A DNA stretch of 64,000 bases from Ophiodon elongatus. Taxonomy: Eukaryota; Chordata; Actinopteri; Perciformes; Hexagrammidae. Positions 10,441-20,703 of the stretch are shown piece by piece. How positions within the stretch are numbered: the stretch's first letter is position 1; each line of letters opens with the position of its first letter. The notes under the pieces were generated by a model, which saw only the letters and a program-made list of their open reading frames with translations, searched no databases and was not told the DNA's origin. Location of the stretch: the NCBI GenBank assembly GCA_016806645.1, contig JACSYO010000199.1, positions 62,001-126,000 on the forward strand. Direction: 5' to 3'. A program made the translations under genes and the position numbers.

Positions 10441-12901
10441 TAGTCAGTAGATGAGATTGCAAATCAAATATTTCACTCTGAAAGTACAGTAAGTGTAGAA
10501 AGTATCCTAAGAGTTCGATAACCATGGCAACTCTCGACCGCATACTCGCTAGATTTACACACAACCCAGGAGTCATCTAATTGTATAACACATTATAGTT
10601 TAAAAAACATCTTGAAAACACATCATAAAAAAAATCCAGATGCTTAAAAAACTAAATTGTATACACCCTTTTCCTTCTTTGAAGCACACTAACATACTCT
10701 ACAGTACACCAGCTCGGCATGCTCTTCAAATTAAAACTTGGAGGGACAAGGGAGAGAACATGGATCAAAGAAAGTGCTCCAGGATGATTGCAGTTTGCCT
10801 ACTGGTTTATTGAAATCAAGAAGTTCAAGCAATACATATAACTGTAGTCAGCTCTTCATAAAACCAACAGAAAGTCAAGCTACCATAGGAGCTCCAGAGG
10901 TTACGATTTAGCTGAACTACTTTAGATTATATTTTACAGCTCTAATTTCCATGGTAGCTAATGATTTCAAGACAAATCCAAGTAACCTTCATGAGCGTTT
11001 TATAAATCCAGGTCCCCTGGCCTCTAAGAAAACCATCATGAATCAGGAAAATGTCTTGTTCTCCAACTTCTTGAACAATTTCAGTTGTATAGTCATCAGT
11101 TAAAAAAGCACTTTGAGTAAAATCAGTTATACCACAAAGAAAATAGTGCAATACTTGTAATTAATAACATTTATTTGAACAAAGTTTTCCCAAAGTTATG
11201 ATGCACAAAGAGTCTTTTCATTTAAAGTTTCTCTCTCTCAATAGTTACTGGAATAAATATTCAGCACATTGGTGCTAGAACTGGCAGAACCATGAGGGAG
11301 AGTTCTGGCGTGCAAGATTTAAAGTTATTAATCCCAGTTGTAGCATATTAGAACCCAAGTGAAAGAAGGTGCAGCTTCAGGTTCCTGCTGTGGAGATGTT
11401 TTGGCTTGCATTGGGCCTTTGAGCCTGCAGACTGACAGAACTGCCCGCTACCCCCAACTCCCTTGGCCTGGTGGCCAGGGGGATAGCGCTGTGGAGATTA
11501 CCCTACAGTAAACTACTCCCATTCTAACAACTTTCTTGGTTATTTAATTTATCCTTATTTATAGAAATACTTCTACTTAATTTACATAGTCTATTTAATC
11601 CTTCCATATTTGAAAGCTAGGCTATCTCAGCTGCAGATCGTATCTCAGCTGCAGATCGGTACTAACAAGTTTGATATAAATCAATGAATAAAACCTGATC
11701 AATTAAATTAATTAAACAATTACACAACGTAGATAGACCATGTTGTCATAACACAGACAGACCTATGTATGTGTACCTATATGCATAATACATAAATAAA
11801 TTGATAGGATTAAACTCAACATTTCAGCACAAATCAGTGTCCTGGGTGAGAGACAAGATGGGGAGGGGGAGAACGTCCCTCCCACCTCATGCAACTGACA
11901 GGCTGGTTGTGCTTTAGTTGGCAGAAAACATGCAGGCAAAACAATCAACATCATGTTTATATGTCAGGAAACAAAAATAATGGTAAACAGAGTTGGTTAG
12001 CATGGACATTACTATATTTACTATACTGTATATAAACTCTGATGTTTTCACTGTTCGAGATTTGGTCAACTTCACGCTTGCACAATTAATGTATTAAAAC
12101 ACTATAGTGATGAGTTTTGTATGATTACAGTACAAGATTAGAACAAATGCAAACAAAACCATTAAAAAACTCCATTTGTAAATGGTTTACAAATAAAGTG
12201 AATTTGTTACTGTGAGGTAGATTATATACATACATTTATATAAATAGTCCTAGTCAACTAAGACGAGGACGAACATATCAATTAAGGTACTTATTGTAAG
12301 TTGTTTATTAACAATTGTATGTGTCTGTGTCCCTCGGGAATGTAGATGCTCGTAAAACCAGAAAGGTGAGGTCATAAAACCTTGTAGGTTCAGCCTTAAC
12401 CGTGTGTCAACAACAGTCTTATCTTCTGTGAGTCTCTCCAGACATGTGATAAATTGAGGGTTCAACAACTTACTGACCTAGGGGCCATGAGAGCCGTTTC
12501 TGGGAGAGGTTTATTAGTTAAGATTTTGTCATCCTTGTTATTGTAAGACTTCAGTTTTTAAATCTCCTTTCCGTCGATGTTCCCTACACAAGAAATCATT
12601 GTACCCTTATTACTGTTCCTCTCATTTATTATCTTACACTTCCAACACCATGACTTAGGTCTGAGTAGCAAGGTCTTGCATGTCTTGTTTGTATGAACAA
12701 CAACCTTTTGTTGTATGTTTCATCTTTGTCACAAGACGTCAAAAATACCCTCCCTGCTTACATTCTAGCAGTAGGTGCTTCCTGCTGACCCGCTTGTTAC
12801 TGCTTTGTACATGTGTGTGTCAATGAATAAGTAATACACTGAGACACTCAGAACATTGAGCTAAGTCTTGAAGTCCTTAATCATCAATAATGACAAATTA
12901 C
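10441..12901. other. Intronic DNA downstream of the sorcs2-like exon
   Basis: About 2.5 kb without a supported gene. A 69-codon minus frame (10942..11151) reads like protein in part (FLTDDYTTEIVQEVGEQDIF) but has stops on both sides, no splice context I trust and no family I recognise. An 18-bp direct repeat (ctcagctgcagatcg...) sits at about 11627..11660. If the gene reading is right, this is intron on the minus strand. Confidence 0.5.
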
Positions 12902-12975
12902 CAGAAGACTTTGTCCTTGGTCACCCGCTCCTGAAGCAAAGTCCACTTGCGGCCCAGGTCTGTCGAAGCAAAGAG
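12902..12975 (-). CDS. sorcs2: SorCS-type VPS10 receptor, internal exon (74 bp)
   Basis: Part of a SorCS receptor, a type I membrane protein whose VPS10 ten-bladed propeller binds neurotrophin pro-domains and sorts cargo at the cell surface and endosomes. On the minus strand the exon follows acceptor ttggtatccag and ends at donor gtaattt. It encodes LFASTDLGRKWTLLQE and RVTKDKVF plus two bases of a Trp codon. STDLGRKW is an Asp-box (S-x-D-x-G-x-x-W), the blade-turn motif of these propellers. It starts in phase 0, matching the phase-0 end of the exon at 17055..17219, and the joined protein is collinear with SorCS proteins. The wording resembles SorCS2 (KWTLLQERVTKD) more than SorCS1 or SorCS3. 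The next exon, which should begin with the rest of the Trp codon, is not found to the left. Confidence 0.85.
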
Positions 12976-14499
12976 CTGGATACCAAAAAAATGAGAGAAG
13001 ACCACAATTAGATAGAAAACACACACTCAAAACATGTAGCATTAAATTAAAAAGCCTAACCTCGAGCCTAATTACTAGCTATATCCTTTAAAATGGAGGA
13101 TAATAGTTTATTTGGATCAACCCAGTTCACCCAATAAAGCTACTTTCATGGTTCACCAAGTTAAGACTAATATTTTTGAGCAGTGTGTTTGCAGTAGTGT
13201 GTGTGTTGCCTGAGCTTGTACGGCATTGATTGCACCCATAATGAAAGTCTACTGATTCCTACAAACCTACAAACAAGGTATCCTTGATGTCTGAAAAGCT
13301 CATTGGAAATGAGAAAGGTATTTCATCACACAAACTTCCTCCACCATACAAAAACACATACCCACAGTTTGAGAAACACTTTCTAAACACACGTCATTGA
13401 CAGAGGTTTAGTAGTTCTGTCTATATGCTGCTTATAAAAAAACTTTCTTGCTCAGGGTCATGTAAAAAACTATGAGTCATCAATGGTCCAGCTCAATACT
13501 AAATCACATTCTAGCTGTGAAAAAGAACAGCTACAGCTGATCTTGATAGAAATGTGTCCCTGCCCTCAAGAACCTTAAATTACAGGTGCTGCTAAGCATC
13601 TTGCCATCATTATCTAGCTCAACAATCTTTTTGTTCTGTTTGAATGGATTTCTTACTTCCATCTGTAGCCTGCCCGCATGGAACATATTGCAACCTAATT
13701 GGATTTCTAATTAAATTACATGTAAAATATTTATGTTCAGAAGATTTGAACTGGCTAAAAATGTATTAGTTATTGGACCTATTGTCCCACTTCTATGTCT
13801 AGCTCCATTTCCACCTTACAGTATACCTTTTAATCAGGAGTTGCAAAAATGTCTTTGTATTAAAAAAATTCAATGATATAGATACATTCATTATTTGATT
13901 TGACTTACTGAAGCCAGATATGGTTTTCTATTATTGTTGTATTTTTTCATCTGTATTTGACAATCCATAATAGGAAGTAACATGAAACAGAGAAAGATGG
14001 GGGGCGGGGGAGGGGGGGTTACACACAAAGGTCTCTGGTGGGATTTTAAACATGGATATTGTGATTAGTGTTTATGTCGTATACATGTTCAAAAAGAAAT
14101 TCATAGGTTGGTTTATTGATTTTCTATTCTTTTTAAATTATGTTTTTGATGTTCTAAAATAACAGCAAGACAAGCTAGAAAAAAAGTCAAACAAAAGTAA
14201 CAAGCCTCAAGAAATATTCAAGTAATTCAAAAATTATCATCAAAAGCTACAGAATTCTTAGATACTTAAAATTAAGTCTTCTTGTTTGAACAAATAATAT
14301 GCTTTTATATAATCAGTTTATTCATAACTATAAAGGAGAGGTAGATCTTAGTGATAACTGATTAATGGCTGAGAGTTGTACAAATGAGCAAAATATGTAA
14401 TATATACACACATATAAAAGCTGTCCCATAAGGGATTATCCAACATTTTCATTTTATCATTGGTTAATCAAAGATACTGTATTGGAGGAGGAATTCTGT
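12976..14499 (-). other. Intron between the two sorcs2-like exons, left part
   Basis: Non-coding intron. The acceptor side of the 12902..12975 exon is next to 12976. A G-rich run lies at about 13998..14018. No other feature is evident before the LINE remnants at 14500. Confidence 0.6.
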
Positions 14500-15530
14500 C
14501 TGGAAAAGAATCAGGAGTAAACCAAATTGTTCCTTTACGCTGATGACAATCTATTGTATGTTGCTAACAAGAGCAACATATGCTTGCTGTAACAAGATAC
14601 TCATTGTAATGACCATCACATTAATTCTACACACTGTAACGGCCCCAGGGCCTTTGCCAGGACGTGGTTGTGCTCTATTGTTGCTACCAACAACCAATAA
14701 ATCTCCTAAAACAGTGTATTGATATAACTGAACATGTATGCGGATGATACTGTTGTATACACACATGCAAAATCAGTTGAGTTAGCAGCTGTCAAGCTAA
14801 TAATTGGGTTGAAAATAATAACACACTGGCTTGATCAATCATGTCGACTCTTTTTCTTGAGGAAACTTCGATCCTTTAATGTATGCAGCAAGATGTTGGA
14901 GATGTTCTACCAGTCTGTTGTTGCCAGTGCACTGTACTTCTCCGTAGTCTGCTAGGGGAGCAGCATTGGAGCCGGAGACACCAACAGACTTAACAAACTG
15001 GTTAAGAAGGCCGGCTCCATCATTGGCTGCAAACTGGACAGTCTGGAGAAGGTGGTGGAGAGGAGGACACTAAAGAAATTACTATCCATATTGGATAACC
15101 CGGACCACCCTCTCAACCAACTACTGCAGGGACAGCGGAGCACATTTTCCAACAGACTCCTCCAGCGCCGCTGTCACAAGGACAGATACAGGATATCATT
15201 CCTGCCCTCTGCAATAACACTGTACAATAAATCACCTCTGGCCAAATAAACCACCCAACTATAGCACCTTTGTTTGTTGTTGGATACATCTTTGCACTAC
15301 TGTTTCGTTTTGTTAGTTAATTTAATTTAATATTATTATTCTATTCTATTGTTGTATATATTGTGCATTTTTCTTCTTTTCTTCTTCTTCTTCTATTCTA
15401 TTTTTGTATATATTGTTCTTTTCTTTTCTTATGTAAAAATTGTTCTTTTCTTATGTAAAAATGCTGCTGTACCGAAAAAATTTCCCCTTGCAGGATTAAT
15501 AAAGTATTTATCTATCTATCAATGTCTGAG
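14500..15530 (+). mobile_element. Rex1/CR1-like LINE remnant, internally deleted
   Basis: A broken non-LTR element on the strand opposite to the host gene. It opens with the reverse transcriptase motif MYADDTVVYTH (14734), jumps after about 36 residues to the C-terminal block (FFLRKLRSFNV, YQSVVASALYF, then after a stop DTNRLNKLVKKAGSIIG and the FLPSAITLYN end at about 15230), so several hundred bases of RT and thumb coding are missing. The 3' UTR is TTC/ATT-rich and ends ggattaataaagtatttatctatctatc (about 15494..15521), the (ATCT)n-type tail of this group. A separate LYADDNLLYV-like phrase at about 14535 may be a fragment of another LINE. Confidence 0.7.
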
Positions 15531-15731
15531 GCTAATTGTTAACACGAAAGGTATGATTTTCTCTAAAACCAGGCACAACTTCTTAATGCTAACATTTTCA
15601 AAAGGTTAAAGGATTGACATAGTTGATCACAAGAAAAAAGAGGCTCCTAATAAAATCATTACCTAAAACTACAACATCAAAGTTTACAGACACGCTTTGT
15701 GGTTCAACTTTGACCTACTGTTATTCAGTCA

Positions 15732-16032
15732 GATGGTAAATGTACTTGTACAGCGCTTTTCTAGTCTTCCGACCACTCAAAGCGCTTTAACACTACTTGT
15801 CATCATTCACCACTGATGGTAGGGGGTACCATGCAAGGTGCAACTTGCCAATCAGGATTATTTTACCATTCATACCCATTCACCGCAGACACAGCCTTTG
15901 TGGGTTTAGTGGGGGTTATTTGTTTTTCCGGTTAAGTGTCTTGCCCAAGGACACATCGATATGGACTAGAGGAGTCAGAGATCAAACTGACGATCTTCTG
16001 ACAGAAGGACGACCCGCTCTAACACTAGTCAT
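15732..16032 (-). mobile_element. tRNA-derived SINE, copy 2
   Basis: Reverse copy of the same SINE: the 3' part (tagcgcttttctagtcttcc form) comes first, then the body and the diverged tRNA-like head near 15990..16032. It lies 110 bp from a plus-strand copy, giving an inverted SINE pair. Confidence 0.8.
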
Positions 16033-16144
16033 CAGGAAAAACCTTGACTTTACTTGCAGTGATATATATTTGGCAGTATGGCTCTGTTCTGGGAGCTCCC
16101 TGCACCTCTACGGGCATTCATGGAAAGCGATTGGGCGAGCGAAC

Positions 16145-16413
16145 GGGGCGACTGTGGCTTAGTGGTGAGCAGGGTCGTCCAATCAGAGGATCGGCGGTTC
16201 GCTCCACTACCCCATGTCGATGTGTCCAAGGACACATCGACATGGGCTCGTGGAGCAAGACTAGTGGAGCTAGACACTTAACCCCGAATTGCTCCCGTAG
16301 CTGTGCCTATGGTGTGTGAATGGTAGCTACTCCTGATGGGCAGGTGGCACCTTAGCCCCTCCCATCAGTATGAATGGGTGAATGATGTCATGTAGTGTAC
16401 AGGTCCATTACCA
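16145..16413 (+). mobile_element. tRNA-derived SINE, copy 3, with inverted internal duplication
   Basis: Plus-strand SINE with the tRNA-like head at 16145..16215. The body contains a perfect 17-bp inverted repeat (16211..16227 and 16230..16246, spacer aa): about 28 bases of the element itself are repeated in reverse at this point. The 3' block agcgctttgagtggtcgg has been lost, and gtagtgt joins straight to acaggtccatt. Confidence 0.75.
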
Positions 16414-17054
16414 AAGCCCAGCATCTTGACTTTGTGGCCTGCCAGAACTAACACTGCGCTCAATTTGTCGGCTTACACAGTTTTCGGGTGCAATGACTGA
16501 TTAAAACCTACAATTTGGGTTCACGCCTATGGCTTTACCAAAATAGTTTCGATAACCTGGCTACAGTTTGTTTACAACCTACCTAAAAATCTGACTGCTC
16601 ATGTGCAATGTTATCACAACTGAAGTAAATGATGGCCAAAACTATAAAAACAAGCTCCACATTGTACTTAACCAAATTATCTTTAAGAGCATCTGGAATA
16701 TTGACTAGAATTTATTTTTCTCTTTTCAGAATAAAACATGCCAAAGAACTTTCTATAGAAAGCCAACTGAGATTGCAAAATGTTGTCAATATGAAATGTA
16801 ATATAAAAAAATGTGTTTTAGTGTGTGTATTTGACACTACATATGGCCCCTGTTCAGTTTATTTGCTATGCATAAGATTTAACCATTATTGTATAGCAAA
16901 TTACAAGCTTTTCTTTGAGTTACTTTGGTTCCTGTTCTGCTGATGAGAGATTTAATGCATTGCTGCACAGACATCACTGCTGTCTTCTTGTTCATTCTTT
17001 CAGCTCCAGAGGTTGCTAATTATTTTCATGTTTCTGCGGCGCTGCAATACTCAC
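16414..17054 (-). other. Intron next to the 55-codon sorcs2-like exon
   Basis: Non-coding. The donor site of the exon (minus gtgagtattg) occupies 17054 and down. No repeat or RNA gene recognised. Confidence 0.6.
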
Positions 17055-17219
17055 CCTGCCATCTTTACAGTAGGCCAGGAGCTTGTCTTCTTCCTTAGGG
17101 TGGAAGATGAGCGTTTCCGGGGTGAAGGAGATGGACTGTCGCTGGAAGGAGGAACCTTCGTCTGTGCTGATGAACAGCATCTGATCCCTTTCATTTATGG
17201 ATGAACCTACCAACACTAC
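17055..17219 (-). CDS. sorcs2: SorCS-type VPS10 receptor, internal exon (165 bp)
   Basis: This exon encodes 55 residues of the N-terminal part of the VPS10 propeller of a SorCS receptor. On the minus strand it lies between acceptor ctctctttcag and donor gtgagtattg, in phase 0 at both ends. It begins VVLVGSSINERDQ, has the Asp-box FISTDEGSSF and continues SFTPETLIFHPKEEDKLLAY to CKDGR. The ETLIFHPKEEDK wording is typical of SorCS proteins and closest to SorCS2. It splices in frame to the 12902..12975 exon, with a 4.08-kb intron holding LINE and SINE relics. Both exons are open and have consensus splice sites, so the gene looks functional here. No upstream exon was recognised in the remaining 46.8 kb. 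I cannot exclude another SorCS paralogue. Confidence 0.9.
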
Positions 17220-17462
17220 CTGAAAGAGAGACCGACAGAGGAGGAGGAAGGGAAGAAAATATAAGTCAATGGTCAAAGGGTAATTTCATGCAATGTATTA
17301 GCCACTCAGTCAGCAGTCTGTGGAACAATATTTGTGCAAATCTTCTGAAATGATCTTCTGAGTTTTTGTCTTGAACTTTTAATTTTGATTTCCGGTTGAC
17401 ACAAAATATTGATATTATTTATTAATTGTTAGCTGGTAATTTTATCGTTAAAGAGTGGCAAA
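17220..17462 (-). other. Splice acceptor region upstream of the sorcs2-like exon
   Basis: On the minus strand the polypyrimidine tract and AG (17220..17230) that precede the exon; the rest is unassigned intron. Confidence 0.6.
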
Positions 17463-17893
17463 GTTCTGCCCCTTCCGGTGTCCCCCATGGGACCTTATTT
17501 CAGAAAAAAATATTTACAGTAATAGTGGCGAGTTACGCAATTTATATATCCACGCAAAAATGTTACCTTATCTAACCTGATCTGTTTTAGCAAAGGATTA
17601 TTTTTATCAGCTGGGAAATGAAAGGAAAAGCAAATTCATGTGAAACACAGTTACCGTAGCTTCAGTGAGAGACGTCACTTACGCGACCTTTGGGTGTGTA
17701 GTCTTTCTAATTGCATATTTTTACAGTCTTATACTTAAACAGTTTACAACAAAATGTAACTATCGTGATGTGAAAAATGATCTATTAAATTGACAAACAT
17801 CATATTTGTCATTCATGGCACAATTCAAACAGGATAAAATAATAACTCCCTGACTACCGTACATATTTTTTGGTTCACCGGAAGGAGCATGAC
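17463..17893. mobile_element. Candidate MITE (DNA transposon remnant)
   Basis: The ends form a near-perfect 18-bp terminal inverted repeat: gttctgccccttccggtg at 17463 and, in reverse complement, gtcatgctccttccggtg at 17893 (15 of 18 match). The 430-bp interior is AT-rich and non-coding. No clear target-site duplication is visible, so the superfamily is open. It sits 244 bp upstream of the 55-codon exon. Confidence 0.45.
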
Positions 17894-18712
17894 CTCTCTA
17901 TTATTATCTCTGCCAGGAGGATCATGCATGCACACATGGTCAGTTATGTCCATGTGTGCATGCATGTCTGAATGAGTGTGTGAGAGTTTGAGTGAGTGTG
18001 CTCTGTGTCTGTCAACGGCTAATTTCGCATTCTGCTGCAGCAATCTGCTTAATATTTTGGATGGCCAGTTATAGCTGCATGCTGAAGGACCTCGTGATTG
18101 CGGTGGCTCTCACTTTCTCAAACACTTTTTTCCCGTTTTAATGCCATTGTCAGCCTGTTGACTCCTTACTACTTATTCTGAGTGTACTTGAAACAGTTTA
18201 TACAGGAGCTAAGTTTTTTTTAACAGAAATACAGCATGTGTACAAGACTACAAACTTCTTTCTCACAAGCTCTAGCAGGTGTCACTGTCCATTAGCATTT
18301 GTATGGCTAATTTCCTTGGTGTGCAGCAGCTTCTGTTTCACAATTTATGTTGAGTAAGTTGACAACAGCTATGCCAAGGGGCAACGAACATTTTCCATCT
18401 GTCTTTTGCAATGTTTTCACACGCATCTTTTCCCCAACTTAGTCTCAAACCTTCCAAATGGGGCAGTTGTACATTTTGAATAAGCCAACAGAACTTGAAA
18501 GACTACACTGAATCATCGTTGGAGGGTCAGAATTATGTATACATGTAATATTTTTTCTTTTTTTTAAAAATATACTTTATTGATGAGAATCCACAATATG
18601 ACATACAAGGATCAAAGAACAAGTATTTTCACTTTTTGTGTATGTGTTAATCAGTTTACAATAGTAAAGAAGGAAAGAACAGGAAAGTAAAGCAAACAAA
18701 CTAAAATTAAAA
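17894..18712. other. Intronic DNA; possible LINE tail at the end
   Basis: No gene. From about 18550 to 18712 the sequence begins with a T-run and aaaatatactttattg, and is A-rich on the plus strand, which would fit the 3' tail of a minus-strand LINE, but no coding remnant supports it. Confidence 0.35.
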
Positions 18713-20225
18713 TTAAAGCTGCAAGCAGCGATGAACGGGTCCTCGCACCTCTGCGCGCATCGGGGCGCCGGCGGGACGTCGGCTCGCCCGGTCGAGAACG
18801 TTCGACCGCCAGTCAGACGTTTTTTGCCCGCGTGGAGTGCGTGAGGCAGGACGTTACGCTTTGCAAATACTTCACCACTTCCTGTATCCGCTGTGCGCCG
18901 CTAGACGACACGCTCAACAACATGCATCATGTTTCTCTATGTGGAGTGTAGACCACGTCATGTAAATGTCATTTCAATCAGGAGAGACCAGTCGGGGAAA
19001 GAAAGGATTAATGTTTATTGTTAACATATGATAAAATCTCTACAGAGTCTTTGGCGCTTGGACTCTACAGGGAGATTTGTAATTGAGGGCCGTCCGCCCC
19101 GATCAGCAACAAGATAAATCCCCCTGTGGAGTCCAGACCTGTTGGTGGTGGTGGCTGATAGAATGATGAGTTGATGAAGCTGATGGATCTGTAAAGTCTG
19201 GGCGGAGATGGGAAGGTGGAGGGGTGCGTAACGGCAACATGAATGAACTGAAGGTAGAGAGACAGTCATATGCAAAAGAGACAGCAGCAAAATGATAGGC
19301 TCACCATGTAATTATTTCATTGTGCTTATTGGATAGAGGAGACCAGCTGATCTAAACAGCTGGTGTCATGATTGACAGCCCCGAATAATGACAGCAAGTA
19401 AATAATGAGTAAGCATGCGTGAGAAGTGATTGGCAGATGTATGAGAAATAAATTACAGGCTTGCAAGAGTATGGTCTTCTGACTAAATTTATGCTTTTGC
19501 GTCAGGTAAATCCGATGCCGTTTCTCACGTAACGCTGATTTCCTTTCGCGAGTAGGTGGCGCTATGAAATTGTGAACATTTCTTCATGGAAATGTACTCA
19601 GGCCTGGACCGGCATCATGCATGAGACATTTTGGGTGGATCGGATGATGTACCTTGGAGTTACAACAACTTTCTCTATCATAGTGAACCGCACAAAATGG
19701 GTGTGAAAGGGACGCCACGCCAAGTCAAGGACGTTCGACAAAAACTCACGATTTTAATAATTTTTCATCACAAAGGTCTGACGAACTTCCTAGGAGGAGA
19801 TCGTTAAGTAAAGCGCTTAGAAAAAGGGCAAAAGATTATGAAATAATCACACCAAAATACAAATGGCTGACTTCCGGTATGGTTTAGAGCATGGTGCCAA
19901 GAGACTTTCGTTTAAGTCTCTATGTGATACAGCGCTGGGGCTGCTCTTTTGAAAGTTTGTAGGGGGCGCTATTCAGGGGATTTAGAACAAGCAAGGCAAA
20001 AACCCACATGAATTATTTATTTCCATCACCTATGACACATGTGTAAAGTTGCATGAGTTTTTGAGCATCCTAAGCCACTTAATCAGCTCCATTTTACGTG
20101 GCAATGATGCGTCGCCATGGCAACAGAGTTTCACGAAAAATCACAATATTCATGTTCATGCATCAACTATGTGTTAAGTCTTTCCCTACCAAATTTGTGG
20201 TCAATCTGGTCAACTGGCTCTGAGA
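18713..20225 (+). repeat. Abundant teleost interspersed repeat (unclassified), copy 2, interrupted
   Basis: Starts with the well-known fish phrase attaaagctgcaagcagcga and cgggtcctcgcacc, and continues from about 19500 with aggtggcgctatgaaat, cttccggtatggtttagagc and tagggggcgctatt, matching the copy at 6897..8655. Between about 18990 and 19480 there is unrelated sequence (aggattaatgtttattg through ggttggtggtgg) that looks like an insertion of another repeat; I found no clean boundaries for it. Confidence 0.55.
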
Positions 20226-20703
20226 AATAAATCACAGTATAAAACGTGTAATACCCCAAAACCCAAAAAACAATACGAACGATCCTAGGTCTACTTCCCC
20301 AAATGAAGAGAACCGCAGGAAAAAACTAAACTTCCAGTGCATCAAATCACTCACTACCCTAGAATGGGAGCCTAAACAAGGGGTGGCTCACGTGCCTCAG
20401 CCAAAAGAGATTACAGGTTACATTTTATAATAAACAAGTAAGTATTAAGCACATTGAGTACAGATACTAAATGACAACACAGAGAGGTATGGTGACTTAA
20501 TAGGAACAGAAATCCAAAAGCTGAAATCTACTAGTGTAACAAAATGAAGCAGGCAGGATAACAATTAAACAGGATTATTGTCATACTGCTGTAATCGAGT
20601 GTAACAGGTTATTATGTTAACAGGCCAAAGAGAGTCTATCAGACAGTAAATTCCAAAAGTTTACAATAAGAGGACCAACCACTGGCAGTAAAGAATCGTG
20701 GCA
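20226..20703. other. Unclassified sequence flanking the Rex1 copy, left side
   Basis: Non-coding sequence with no recognised domain. It may form one older repeat with 23263..23650, split by the Rex1 insertion, but I could not pair the two flanks. Confidence 0.3.

Noticed and set aside
14518..14570. Independent L1-type LINE (LYADDNLLYV phrase)
   Set aside because: Too short and isolated to support a separate element; mentioned under the Rex1 remnant.
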